Positions 1 through 10,212 of a DNA stretch of 54,639 nucleotides are shown here, in pieces. The number at the start of each line of letters is the position of its first letter. Positions within the stretch are counted from its first letter, which is position 1. This stretch comes from Burkholderia cepacia (GTDB lineage Bacteria > Pseudomonadota > Gammaproteobacteria > Burkholderiales > Burkholderiaceae). Position numbers and translations under genes: made by a program. The notes under the pieces were generated by a model. The model was given only the letters and a program-made list of their open reading frames with translations. It did no database searches and was not told the origin of the DNA. The stretch spans positions 1 to 54,639 of the forward strand of contig NZ_LDWR01000074.1 of assembly GCF_001039005.1 (NCBI RefSeq). The letters are read 5' to 3'.

Positions 1-73
1 TGGGCGGGGGGGCGGGCGGGAGCCCAATCGATGCAAGCCTGAGGGGAGAGGGTGCGTAGCCGCGTGGATCGGC

Positions 74-439
74 TCAGATCTGATACGGCATTCGAACACC
101 GGGTTCGGTGGCGGGGAAGTCCTTCGTGTTGCGCGACACGAGCAGCAGCCCGTTCACTTGCGCCGATGCCCAGACGATCGCGTCGGGCAGGCGGATGCGG
201 CGTTCCTGGCGAATGGTCACGGCGCGATTCGCAATCGTGCTGTCGAGCGCGATGACATCGAATGACGAGAGCCATGCGCGAGTCGTGGCTTCGTTATGTG
301 CGGACGTGCCGACCAGAACCTCCATCCACGAGATGATGCTGATCGCACGATAGTGGTAGCGGGCCAGTTCGACGCGGGCGGATTCCACGCCGCCCAGATA
401 GTCGATCAGGATGTTGGTGTCGAACAGAGCTTTTACCAT
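74..439 (-). CDS. vapC: VapC-type PIN-domain ribonuclease toxin
   Basis: A 121-residue protein with the PIN-domain layout. It opens with the FDTNILIDYL motif (Asp7), has Glu40 in SWMEVLVG, and Asp86 and Asp107 in the C-terminal half; these four acidic residues are the expected Mg2+-binding site of VapC RNases, which cleave tRNA or rRNA. Its start overlaps the 3' end of the antitoxin gene by 7 bases, the usual antitoxin-toxin coupling. Length is typical for the family. The RNA target cannot be told from sequence. Confidence 0.88.
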   Translation of the reverse strand: MVKALFDTNILIDYLGGVESARVELARYHYRAISIISWMEVLVGTSAHNEATTRAWLSSFDVIALDSTIANRAVTIRQERRIRLPDAIVWASAQVNGLLLVSRNTKDFPATEPGVRMPYQI

Positions 440-651
440 TCCGAGCGCATTTCCTCCTGATACGCGAGCCCGTCGACCGTGCGATCTTTCCAGAGACCGA
501 ATGCGTCGTCGGCGAGCGGACGTTTGTGCAGGGCAATGTAGGCATCAATCGCGTCGCGAATGATCGCGGCGCGGGGACGATGTTCAGTCTCGACGATAGC
601 GGCCAACTCGTCGAGCTGGCCGTCCGACAGATCCACCAGAATCCGGCTCAT
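433..651 (-). CDS. vapB: Ribbon-helix-helix (CopG/VapB-like) antitoxin
   Basis: A 72-residue protein. The N-terminus (RILVDLSDGQLDELAAI) followed by RAAIIRDAIDAYI matches the beta-strand-helix-helix of ribbon-helix-helix DNA-binding antitoxins. The C-terminal part (residues about 45-72, acidic and aromatic, with WKDRTVDGLAYQEEMR) is the likely toxin-binding tail. A strong GGAGG ribosome site sits 6 bases before the ATG, and an inverted repeat that should be its operator lies immediately upstream. It is the first gene of the pair and probably represses its own promoter together with VapC. Confidence 0.85.
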   Translation of the reverse strand: MSRILVDLSDGQLDELAAIVETEHRPRAAIIRDAIDAYIALHKRPLADDAFGLWKDRTVDGLAYQEEMRSEW

Positions 652-662
652 GATAGCCTCCG

Positions 663-686
663 ATATATGATATACATATCATATAT
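663..686. promoter_or_regulatory. Probable VapB operator: 24-bp inverted repeat
   Basis: Two 11-base arms, ATATATGATAT and ATATCATATAT, are exact reverse complements separated by AC. The element begins 12 bases upstream of the vapB start and is the most AT-rich stretch nearby. Ribbon-helix-helix antitoxins bind such repeats at their own promoters, so autoregulation is the natural reading. The TATGAT on the minus strand could double as a -10 element. Confidence 0.7.
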
Positions 687-776
687 ACTTGAGCTGACGC
701 ATGCAAGACTCGGGCGGGTGCGGTGGGTGCTGCGTTCGCGTAAACCGTCGTTCGGCAACACGAGAAGGCACGCCGC

Positions 777-1673
777 TCAAATCCCCGCCATCTTCCTCAA
801 CCACTCAGCCAACCGTCGTGCCCCGTCCGGCATGTCCGCGTCCTCGCGCGTGCACAGGTAGTAGTCGCGCCCGTCGTCCAATGCATGATCGAACAGCTTC
901 ACGAGCTCGCCGTTCGCCAGTTCGCGTTCGACCAGCGGCGCGCGCAGCAGCGCGGCGCCGAGATCCGCGCGCGCGGCGCTCAGCGTGAGCTGGCCGTCCT
1001 CGAACATCGGCCCCACCGCGTGCGACACGTGCCGCACGCCGGCGCCCTGCAGCCAGTTGACCCACGTGCTGCGATCCTCGTCGTGCACGAGCGGCGCGCG
1101 CGCGAGATCGGCCGGCGTGCGGAATGGCCCGTGGCGCTTCAGGAACGACGGGCTGCACATCGGCACCATCGCGCCCGGCAGCAGCCGCTCGCAGCGGTAG
1201 CCGGGCCAGTCGCCTGTGCCGAAGCGGATCGACAGGTCCGACGCATCGCTTCGGTAGTTGCGGTGATGCGCATACAGCACGGTCACGTCGACGTCCGTGT
1301 TGTCGGCCAGGAACGCGTGCAGCCGCGGAATGAACCAGCCGATGCCGAGCAGCGGAATCAGGCTGACCGTGATCTGCCGCAGCGACGAGCGGTCACGCAC
1401 GAAGCGCGTCGCGCTGCGCAGCACCGAGAACGCGGCGCTGATCGAGCGGTAGTAGTCGCGCCCTTCGTCGGTGAGCGCGAGCAGCCGACCTTCACGAACC
1501 GTTAGCGGCGTCTGGATGAACGCTTCGAGCAGTTGCAGCTGATGGCTGACCGCCGACGGCGTGATGTCGAGTTCGCCCGCCGCCGCGGTGACCGACCCGA
1601 GACGCGCGAATGCTTCGAACGCACGCACCGCGCGCAGCGGCGGATCGTGCGGCAATTGTTCGATATTTTTCAT
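777..1673 (-). CDS. LysR-family transcriptional regulator (GcvA-like)
   Basis: 298 residues, the standard LysR length. The N-terminal winged helix-turn-helix covers about residues 13-72 (FARLGSVTAAAGELDITPSA then VSHQLQLLE), followed by a substrate-binding domain from about residue 95. The pattern PPLRAVRAFEAFARLGS is typical of the GcvA/AmpR subgroup. The gene is divergent from the binding-protein / thiazoline-hydrolase / amidohydrolase operon that starts at 1851, with a 177-base AT-rich gap between them, so it is the obvious candidate regulator of that operon. The effector is unknown, but an intermediate of the adjacent pathway would be usual for this family. Confidence 0.9.
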   Translation of the reverse strand: MKNIEQLPHDPPLRAVRAFEAFARLGSVTAAAGELDITPSAVSHQLQLLEAFIQTPLTVREGRLLALTDEGRDYYRSISAAFSVLRSATRFVRDRSSLRQITVSLIPLLGIGWFIPRLHAFLADNTDVDVTVLYAHHRNYRSDASDLSIRFGTGDWPGYRCERLLPGAMVPMCSPSFLKRHGPFRTPADLARAPLVHDEDRSTWVNWLQGAGVRHVSHAVGPMFEDGQLTLSAARADLGAALLRAPLVERELANGELVKLFDHALDDGRDYYLCTREDADMPDGARRLAEWLRKMAGI

Positions 1674-1826
1674 GTGTCGAATTTTATCGAAAAGTCTGGA
1701 TGAGAGACAATCTGAAAATATCTTGTGTTTACAGGTGCTTGGTTTAATGTGTCAGGATCGGCATAAGCATCCAACAATTGGGTATTTGGGGTTTGGGTGC
1801 TGAATATTTAATATTTTTCATGTTTT

Positions 1827-1836
1827 GATTCGAATC
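1827..1836. promoter_or_regulatory. Palindrome GATTCGAATC in the LysR/ABC-operon divergent region
   Basis: A perfect 10-base palindrome 14 bases before the start codon of the binding-protein gene, in an AT-rich divergent promoter region. It may be a LysR half-operator or another repressor site. The position, between the likely promoter and the start codon, is all that supports it. Confidence 0.3.
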
Positions 1837-1850
1837 ACCGATCCCCACAC

Positions 1851-3017
1851 ATGAAAATCGCTTTCCTACCCGTCAGCCTCGTTTTCTCGGCGACCGCCCT
1901 GGCCGCATCCGTTCCCGCGTTTGCACAGTCCGCGCCGCAGACGATCCTGATCGGTCTTGCCGCGCCGCTCACTGGCCCGTCCGCGCGTATCGGCAAGGAC
2001 CTGCAGAACGGCGCGCAACTCGCGATCGACGACGCGAACGCGAAGCATCCGTCCATCGGCGGCAAGCCGGTCGTCTACAAGCTCGTCGCGGCCGACGACC
2101 AGTCCGATCCGCGCACGGCCGTCGCGGTCGCGCAGCAGCTCGTCGACCAGCACGTGATCGGCGTCGTCGGTCACTGGAACACGGGCTGCAGCGTGCCGGC
2201 GTCGCGCGTCTATCGCGATGCGGGCATCCCGCAGATCGCGCCGGCGTCCACCGGCCACCAATACACGCAGCAGGGTTATGCGACGGCCTTCCGCATCATG
2301 GGTCACGACGATGCGGGCGGCAACTTCACCGGCGCGTATGCGGTGAAGACGCTGAAGGCGAAGCGCATCGCGGTGATCGACGATCGCACGTCGTTCGGCG
2401 CGGGGTTGGCCGACCAGTTCGTCAAGGGCGTGCAGGCGAACGGCGGCGTGATCGTCGATCGGCAGTACGTGAACGACAAGACGACCGACTTCAGCGGCGT
2501 GCTGACCGCGATCAAGGGCAAGCGCGCGGATCTCGTGTTCTTCGGCGGCCTCGATGCGCAGGCCGCGCCGATCGCGCGCCGGATGCGCCAGCTCGGCGTG
2601 AACGCACCGCTGCTCGGTGCGGGCGGCTTCGTGAGCCAGACCTTCCTGTCGCTTGCGGGCAAGGACGGCGACGGCGTGACGGCGCTCGAACCGGGCCTGC
2701 CGCTCGGCCGCATGCCGGGCGGCAAGGCGTTCGACACGCAGTACCAGGCACGCTATCGTGCACCGATCGAACTGCATGCGCCGTTCGCGTACGACGCGGC
2801 CGCCACGCTGATCGCGGCCGCGCAGAAGGCCGGTACGACGCAGCCGGCGAAGCTCGTCGCGGCGGTCCGTGCGATCGACCGGCCCGGCGTGACGGGGCGG
2901 ATCGCGTTCGACGGCGAAGGCAACCTGAAGGACCCGGCGTTCACGATCTATCAGGTGCGCGGCGGCAAGTGGACCGTCGTCGACGTGCTCGGCGGCTCGC
3001 GCACCGTGGCCAAATAA
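1851..3017 (+). CDS. Periplasmic binding protein of a branched-chain amino acid-type ABC transporter (LivJ/Leu-Ile-Val family)
   Basis: 388 residues with a clear signal peptide: MKI, then a hydrophobic stretch, ending at about AFAQ-SA near residue 25. The mature start, QTILIGLAAPLTGPSARIGK, and the later GVVGHWNTGCSVPASRVY are hallmarks of the Leu/Ile/Val-binding protein family (Periplasmic_BP type 1). No permease or ATPase genes adjoin it, so it is an orphan receptor that must use a transporter encoded elsewhere. It heads an operon with an ATC-hydrolase-like gene 22 bases downstream and an amidohydrolase, so its ligand may be the substrate of that pathway rather than leucine; that is inference. 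Confidence 0.9.
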   Translation: MKIAFLPVSLVFSATALAASVPAFAQSAPQTILIGLAAPLTGPSARIGKDLQNGAQLAIDDANAKHPSIGGKPVVYKLVAADDQSDPRTAVAVAQQLVDQHVIGVVGHWNTGCSVPASRVYRDAGIPQIAPASTGHQYTQQGYATAFRIMGHDDAGGNFTGAYAVKTLKAKRIAVIDDRTSFGAGLADQFVKGVQANGGVIVDRQYVNDKTTDFSGVLTAIKGKRADLVFFGGLDAQAAPIARRMRQLGVNAPLLGAGGFVSQTFLSLAGKDGDGVTALEPGLPLGRMPGGKAFDTQYQARYRAPIELHAPFAYDAAATLIAAAQKAGTTQPAKLVAAVRAIDRPGVTGRIAFDGEGNLKDPAFTIYQVRGGKWTVVDVLGGSRTVAK

Positions 3018-3039
3018 ATCAACGACAAAGACGAACCCC

Positions 3040-3561
3040 ATGACCGAACCGACCCAGACATCCGCCGCCGCCGAGGACACGCGCCTCGGGATCCTCGCGC
3101 GGCGCCGCATCGAAGCGGAAATCATCAAGCCGATCTACGAGATCATGAAGCGCGAGTTCGGCGCCGAGCGCGCGCAGGCCGTGATCGCGGAAGCCGTACG
3201 CGGCGCGGCCGTCGACGCGGGCCGCACGTTCGCCGCGCAGGAGCCGGACGGCACGAGCGTGAAGTCGTTCATCGCGCTGCAGGTGCTGTGGGAGAAGGAC
3301 GATGCACTCGACGTCGAGGTGCGGCGCGTGGACGACGCGCACTACGACTACGACGTGCATCGCTGCAGCTACGCGGAGATGTATCACGCGATGGGGCTCG
3401 GCGAGATCGGCCACCTGCTGAGCTGCGCGCGCGACAGCCATTTCATCCAGGGTTATGCGCCGGACATCGCACTCACGCGCACGAGCACGATCATGCAGGG
3501 CGGCAAGCGCTGCGATTTCCGTTACGCACGGCAATCCGCGCCGGAGCAGGGCGATGCGTGA
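3040..3561 (+). CDS. L-2-amino-thiazoline-4-carboxylate (ATC) hydrolase family protein
   Basis: 173 residues without signal peptide or membrane segment. Length and the pattern GILARRRIEAEIIKPIYEIM near the N-terminus, with a C-terminal core containing HRCSYAEMYHAMGLGEIGHL and LTRTSTIMQGGKRCDFRY, fit the ATC hydrolase family. Characterised members in Pseudomonas open the thiazoline ring to carbamoyl-cysteine during L-cysteine formation. Its stop codon overlaps the start of the next gene by 8 bases, and that gene encodes an N-carbamoyl-amino-acid amidohydrolase, exactly the next enzyme of the known ATC route. The family contains many untested members, so the substrate remains an inference. Confidence 0.8.
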   Translation: MTEPTQTSAAAEDTRLGILARRRIEAEIIKPIYEIMKREFGAERAQAVIAEAVRGAAVDAGRTFAAQEPDGTSVKSFIALQVLWEKDDALDVEVRRVDDAHYDYDVHRCSYAEMYHAMGLGEIGHLLSCARDSHFIQGYAPDIALTRTSTIMQGGKRCDFRYARQSAPEQGDA

Positions 3562-4804
3562 CGGCAACGTGAGCGCGCCGCGCGTCGACGGCGACCGCCT
3601 GTGGGCATCGCTCGAGCGGATGGCGCAGATCGGCGCGACGCCGAAAGGCGGCGTCTGCCGTCTCGCGCTGACCGATCTCGATCGCGCGTCGCGCGACCTG
3701 TTCGTGCAGTGGGCGCAGGAGGCCGGCTGCACGGTGCGCGTGGACCGGATGGGCAACGTATTCGCGCGCCGCGCGGGCCGCAACCTCGACGCCGCGCCGG
3801 TGATGACGGGCTCGCACGCCGATTCGCAGCCGACGGGCGGTCGCTACGACGGCATCTACGGCGTGCTCGGCGGGCTCGAGGTCGTGCGCGCGCTGAACGA
3901 CGCGGGCATCGAGACCGAGCGTCCGGTCGACGTCGTGATCTGGACCAACGAGGAAGGTTCGCGCTTTGCGCCGGCGATGATCTCGGCCGGTGTATTCGCG
4001 GGTGTCTATACGCTCGAATACGGGCTGTCGCGCACGGACACCGCGGGCAAGACGATCGGCGAGGAACTGGAACGGATCGGCTACGCGGGCGCCGAGCCCG
4101 TCGGCGGTTATCCGGTGCACGCGGCGTACGAGTTGCATATCGAACAGGGCGCGATTCTCGAACGGGCCGGCAAGACGATTGGCGTCGTGACGGCCGGGCA
4201 GGGGCAGCGCTGGTACGAGGTGACGCTCACCGGTGTCGATGCGCATGCGGGCACGACGCCGATGGAGTTTCGTCGCGATGCGCTGGTCGGCGCCGCGCGG
4301 ATGATCTCGTTCGTCGAAGTGCTCGGCCGCCGTTACGCGCCGTATGCGCGCGCAACGGTCGGCATGATCGAAGCGCGGCCGAATTCGCGCAACACGGTGC
4401 CGGGCGGCTGCTTCTTCACGGTCGAATTCCGTCACCCCGACGATGCGGTGCTCGACGAACTGGATGTAGCGCTGCGGACGGAACTCGCCCGCGTGGCCGA
4501 CGAAACCGGTCTCGGTGCGCAGATCGAGCAGATCTTCACGTATCCGCCGATACCGTTCGCGCCGCGCTGCATCGACACGGTGCGTGACGCGGCCGAGGCG
4601 CTCGGTCTGTCGCACATGGATATCGTGTCCGGCGCGGGCCATGACGCGTGTTATGTCGCGCGCGTCGCGCCGACCGGGATGATCTTCGTGCCGTGCGTCG
4701 ACGGGCTGAGCCACAACGAGGCCGAAGCGATTACGCCCGAATGGGCGGCGGCGGGCGCGGATGTGCTGTTGCGTGCGGTGCTGCGGAGCGCGCAGGAAGC
4801 GTGA
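3554..4804 (+). CDS. Zn-dependent N-carbamoyl-L-amino acid amidohydrolase (M20 family)
   Basis: 416 residues from the ATG at 3554. This start is chosen because it overlaps the preceding stop (ATGCGTGA); the frame is open further upstream but those starts lie inside the previous gene. Metal-ligand motifs of the amidase/hydantoinase-carbamoylase M20 group are present: GSHADSQPTGGRYDG, WTNEEGSRF, ELHIEQGAILE, HAGTTPMEFRRDAL and GAGHDACYVARVAPTG, ending with CVDGLSHNEAE. These enzymes remove the carbamoyl group from N-carbamoyl amino acids, ureidopropionate or allantoate. Next to an ATC hydrolase gene, N-carbamoyl-L-cysteine is the most likely substrate. Confidence 0.9.
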   Translation: MRDGNVSAPRVDGDRLWASLERMAQIGATPKGGVCRLALTDLDRASRDLFVQWAQEAGCTVRVDRMGNVFARRAGRNLDAAPVMTGSHADSQPTGGRYDGIYGVLGGLEVVRALNDAGIETERPVDVVIWTNEEGSRFAPAMISAGVFAGVYTLEYGLSRTDTAGKTIGEELERIGYAGAEPVGGYPVHAAYELHIEQGAILERAGKTIGVVTAGQGQRWYEVTLTGVDAHAGTTPMEFRRDALVGAARMISFVEVLGRRYAPYARATVGMIEARPNSRNTVPGGCFFTVEFRHPDDAVLDELDVALRTELARVADETGLGAQIEQIFTYPPIPFAPRCIDTVRDAAEALGLSHMDIVSGAGHDACYVARVAPTGMIFVPCVDGLSHNEAEAITPEWAAAGADVLLRAVLRSAQEA

Positions 4805-4815
4805 GCGTGATGAGG

Positions 4816-4847
4816 GCGGCCCGGCACAAGGTGGTACGCCGGGCCGC
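4816..4847. terminator. Probable bidirectional hairpin terminator
   Basis: A perfect 10-base stem (GCGGCCCGGC and GCCGGGCCGC) with a 12-base loop lies between the convergent amidohydrolase (+) and acetyltransferase (-) genes. No long T run follows, so termination may rely on the stem alone or on Rho. Confidence 0.5.
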
Positions 4848-4885
4848 GCCGATTCTCTCCCGATGATGCCGACGCGCGGTCCGCG

Positions 4886-5368
4886 TCAGACAGGCGGCGC
4901 GTGCCGATCGATGTAGCGCCGCATCACATGGAACGCCGTATCGGTGCGCCCCGGCATCGTCACCGGCGCACCATCGGACACAAAGCCGAGCTTTTCATAG
5001 AACCGGTACGCCGATTCGCGTGCCGTGCACCACACGAGCGCGGCCCCGCGCTCTTCCGCGTGCCGCACGCACACCTGCACCAGCACGCGCCCGAAGCCCA
5101 TGCCACGAACGGCCGGGTCGATCGCCATTCCGCGAAGCCGCCACGCCGGCCGCGCACGGTCGTCGTCGCGCAGCTCCTCGCAAAGCGACGCGACCGCCAC
5201 GATGCCCGACCGATCGTCGCGCACGCCGACGTGCAGCGTCGTCGCGGCATGGTCGCCCGCCAGTTCGCACGCGTTCAGATCGCCGTTCAGCAGGATCGTG
5301 GCCCGGAGCGGGTGGGTCTGCACGGCTTCGATCGATGCGATGGTGAACAGCGTGTCGCCTGGCGTCAT
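4886..5368 (-). CDS. GNAT-family N-acetyltransferase
   Basis: 160 residues from the ATG at 5368. The frame is open upstream, but that part overlaps the cytochrome gene in another frame and is rejected. Motif A for acetyl-CoA binding is visible as MAIDPAVRGMGFGRVLVQVC (about residues 88-107), and motif B as SAYRFYEKLGFVSDG near the C-terminus. The substrate is unknown. The gene follows the cytochrome gene on the same strand with a 29-base gap, so they may be co-transcribed. Confidence 0.82.
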   Translation of the reverse strand: MTPGDTLFTIASIEAVQTHPLRATILLNGDLNACELAGDHAATTLHVGVRDDRSGIVAVASLCEELRDDDRARPAWRLRGMAIDPAVRGMGFGRVLVQVCVRHAEERGAALVWCTARESAYRFYEKLGFVSDGAPVTMPGRTDTAFHVMRRYIDRHAPPV

Positions 5369-5397
5369 CAACGTTCCTTGTGTGATCCGGCCGCGCG

Positions 5398-6234
5398 TTA
5401 CTGAGCGGCCTTTCGCCGCGCCATATAAGCGAGATACGCGACGATCCGGTCGAGTTCCCGGTCGCTCAACTGATCGGGCGGAAACGCCGGCATGCTCCGG
5501 CCCGGCCAGTCGCGCACCGACGCCGGGTTGCGGATATAGCGGCGCAGCGCGGCCGGCTGGAAGTAGTCGACCGGATTCATCGGCGTGTTCAGGTCGGGGC
5601 CGGCATGGCTGCTGCCCGCGCCGTCGAGGCGGTGGCACGCGAGGCATTGCGTGACGAACAGGTGCTGGCCCGCGCGGGCCGGATCGTTCTCGGGCAGCGC
5701 GGAATCGACGGCGAGCGACGGCCAGCGTGTGACCGGCGACGATTCGATCGTGATGCGCACGATCTGGTACGGCCACTGCTCGCCGCGCACCGACGACGCA
5801 TCCGGTCCGAGCCAGACGAGATAGAACGGCCCGGCGCTGACCTGCTTGCCGGGCAGTTTCGGCCACGGATAGGCAGGATCCTCGATCGCGAGCCACGCAA
5901 CGGCGCCGGCCGGCGCGCGGTGGCGCACGAGATCCATCGGCAACTGCGCGGCAAAGCCGTCGGCCGCGCGCGTTTCGAGCACGCCGTCGGCCGGCAGCGG
6001 CGTGTCGCCGAGCAGTGCGGCGAACGGCACGGCGCGGAACGTCATTGGGCGGCCGTAGGCGATGTCGCGCGGCACGTGGATGTCCGTCGCATCGGGGCGT
6101 GCGAGCAGCGTCTGGCGGGTGAGGGCGCGGGCCGTGCCGTCGGTTTCGAGTTCGAGCGCGGACTGGGCCGACGCGCGTTGTCCGATCAGGCAAACCGTCA
6201 GCAGCACAAGCAAAAACCACTGGCGCTTCAGCAT
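5398..6234 (-). CDS. Periplasmic c-type cytochrome with N-terminal molybdopterin-oxidoreductase-like region
   Basis: 278 residues with a signal peptide ending at about ASAQ (residue 24). Residues about 25-165 resemble the fold found in sulfite-oxidase-like and related periplasmic proteins (PMTFRAVPFAALLGDTPLP, GPFYLVWLGPDASS) but show no obvious molybdenum-ligand Cys. Residues about 185-278 are a class I cytochrome c domain with one haem site, CLACH, and a distal methionine in GRSMPAFPP. Electron donor and acceptor are unknown. It could be a small electron-transfer module of a periplasmic dehydrogenase encoded elsewhere. Confidence 0.82.
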   Translation of the reverse strand: MLKRQWFLLVLLTVCLIGQRASAQSALELETDGTARALTRQTLLARPDATDIHVPRDIAYGRPMTFRAVPFAALLGDTPLPADGVLETRAADGFAAQLPMDLVRHRAPAGAVAWLAIEDPAYPWPKLPGKQVSAGPFYLVWLGPDASSVRGEQWPYQIVRITIESSPVTRWPSLAVDSALPENDPARAGQHLFVTQCLACHRLDGAGSSHAGPDLNTPMNPVDYFQPAALRRYIRNPASVRDWPGRSMPAFPPDQLSDRELDRIVAYLAYMARRKAAQ

Positions 6235-6516
6235 TCGTTCTCCGGAAAAGGGCGTTCCGGCGGCGGCAGGAGGCGGAAGCCGCGGCCGACGGAAGGAATC
6301 GGGCGACAGTCTATCCGGTACGCGCGGCGCTGGCGACTACGGCGCGGAAAGGCGGGGAGGCGGCGACCGGACCGGCAAGCGGCAGTGTGCCCGACGAGCG
6401 GGCCGCTGAATTGGCGAGGCGTGTCGTAGCTCGGCTCCGATGGGAAGAGGACGAACGGCGGTGTGGCGAACCCGCGGACTGCCCGCGTTCACGACATTGC
6501 CGTTACTGGACCACCG

Positions 6517-7781
6517 TCAATGGCTCGAACACGGTGCTTCGCTCTTCGGCAACGGCGTATCCCGCTCCGGTTCGAAATCGGCTTCGCGCGTACCCGATGG
6601 CGTCAGCGACACGAAATGCATCGTCGCGCCGCGCGCCGGGAAACCGGCGATGCCCGTCGTGCCCCACGGAATCGGCGAACGCTGCACGCCGCTCACCGAG
6701 ATGTCCGCCGGCGCAAGCGCCAGCGTCAGCAGCCGTCCGTCGCGGGTCGGCACATACGCATGCGTGCCGGAGACGCCGATGCCGGATTCGCGCACCGACG
6801 CCGGCAGGCAGCCGAGCGTTGCCGTGCGGTGCCCGTCAGGGTCGATCAGCATCGCGACGCCGCGATCGTCCGCCGCCGTCGTGACGACGATGAAGCGGTC
6901 GATCGCCGGCACGTAGGCCGATGCGTACACGTAGTACCGGATGGCCTCGTTCAATGGCCCCAGCATGTCCAGCTTCGCCGTGACCGGATCGAACAGCGCG
7001 TATTCGAGCGTCGCGTCCGTGCTGCCTTCGATGAATTTTTGCCAGACGAGCAGCGCGTTGCGCGGCGAGCCCGCGATCACTGGCCACCACTCGCGGCGGT
7101 GCGGCGCGACCGCGACGTGGTTCAGCACGCGCCCGGCCGCGTCGTAGGTTTTCAGGTAGACGCCGTTGCCGGTACCGAGGTTGTCGACGCCGCCGCCATC
7201 GACCCAGTCGGCGGAATAGAACACGACGAAGCGTTCGCCGACCGTGGCCACATGCCCCGAGTGGCCGCCCGACTCGACGTCGTTCGGGTAGGGCTTGACC
7301 GGCTTCAGGTCGCGCCGGTAGACGCCGTAGCGCTGGCTGACTTCCTGCGGCGCGTTCCAGCCGTCCTCGAACGTGACGAAGATGTCGCCGCGCGCGTTCT
7401 GCGCGATCGACACGGGCTCCTGCGCCTCGGGGCGACTGATGAACGTATGGACGTGCAGCAGGTGCGGCTTGCCGGGCAGCCATTCGCCAACGTACACGTC
7501 ATGCGGCCAGTTGCCGTTGCGCATCGCGCCGCGCGGCACGATGCCCGAGCTGCTGAAGAACACCCAGCGGTTGCCGTTGCCTGCGTCGGCCACGCCGATG
7601 CCGTGCATGAAACGGCGCGGGTCGCCGGTCTCCTGCGATGGCGGTGAGCTCTGCACGGTGACCGTATGCACGGCCGGCGCGCCGGCGAAGGCCGGCGGCG
7701 CTGCCGCGACGAGACAGCACGCGCTGCACAGCGCAGCCGCGACGCGCCGCGCGACCGCCTGCGCCGGGCGCGTGCGCCGCG

Positions 7782-7785
<4 letters not shown>
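6517..7785 (-). CDS. Secreted protein of unknown function, likely beta-propeller, in the PNAG operon
   Basis: 422 residues with an Arg-rich N-terminus, a hydrophobic core (ALCSACCLVAAAPPAFA) and a probable signal cleavage after AFA (about residue 34). The rest has no membrane segment. It contains repeated aromatic/Gly strands such as NRWVFFSSSG, ERFVVFYSADWVDGGG and DRFIVVTTAADDRGVAM, spaced as in sialidase-like or NHL-like beta-propellers. Its start codon overlaps the glmS stop (ATGA), so it is translationally coupled to glmS and belongs to the end of the PNAG transcript. No enzyme motif is recognised; a periplasmic polysaccharide-binding or -modifying role is possible. Confidence 0.7.
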
Positions 7786-9605
<1,820 letters not shown>

Positions 9606-9723
9606 GATTCACCTCGTCCACAAGAAGTTGCCGGCCTGCCGGCGATGCACGGCAGCGCGGCGTCAGGAGCGGCGCCGCGCCGCACGGATGCGGCCTCGTG
9701 CGCGGCAGCGCGTCTCCGCCGAT

Positions 9724-10212
9724 CTACTCGCGGGGCGGAGGCCCAGCGTGGGCTACCCATTCGATGCCGGAGATCGAGCCGTTCGCGTCGTGCGACGCGA
9801 CCAGAATGCGCGTCGTGCGCGGTAAGCCGCGCCGGCGGACGCCGGTCAATGCGGTCGCGGGCACCGAGCGTATCTTCGCGCTGGCCGAGCGCCGCACCAT
9901 CTTCGATACGCGCAGCCGGTAAGCGAGCGGATGCACGACGCGCCCCGCGATCAGCCACGTGACGATCGTGCCGCCGATGATCGCGATACACGTCGCGTAG
10001 AACACCATCTGCTCGATCGGCATCTCCGCCTGGTTGAACGGCAGCAGGTAGCGGTACGTGTAGATGCAGATCGATGCCCACACGGCGCCCACCAGCGCGG
10101 GCCGCACGAGGCGGAACCAGACGACGAGCCCGAGCCCGACGATGCGACCGCGCTCGGCGATCATTTCGCGCGGCGCGCGCAGGGAAAGGTCAATAATCGG
10201 CGCGTTCTTCAT
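9724..10212 (-). CDS. pgaD: PgaD-like PNAG synthase accessory membrane protein
   Basis: 162 residues with two predicted membrane segments (about 28-60 and 73-98), the PgaD/HmsS layout. PgaD binds PgaC at the inner membrane and, in characterised systems, cyclic di-GMP activates the PgaC/PgaD pair. The gene overlaps the 3' end of pgaC by 23 bases. Sequence conservation in this family is low, so the identity rests largely on position, size and topology. The C-terminal soluble tail (about residues 110-162) is longer than the E. coli counterpart's. Confidence 0.8.
   Translation of the reverse strand: MKNAPIIDLSLRAPREMIAERGRIVGLGLVVWFRLVRPALVGAVWASICIYTYRYLLPFNQAEMPIEQMVFYATCIAIIGGTIVTWLIAGRVVHPLAYRLRVSKMVRRSASAKIRSVPATALTGVRRRGLPRTTRILVASHDANGSISGIEWVAHAGPPPRE

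Noticed and set aside
9606..9723. glmS ribozyme or riboswitch upstream of glmS
   Set aside because: The glmS ribozyme belongs to Gram-positive bacteria, and the 118-base gap shows no matching structure.
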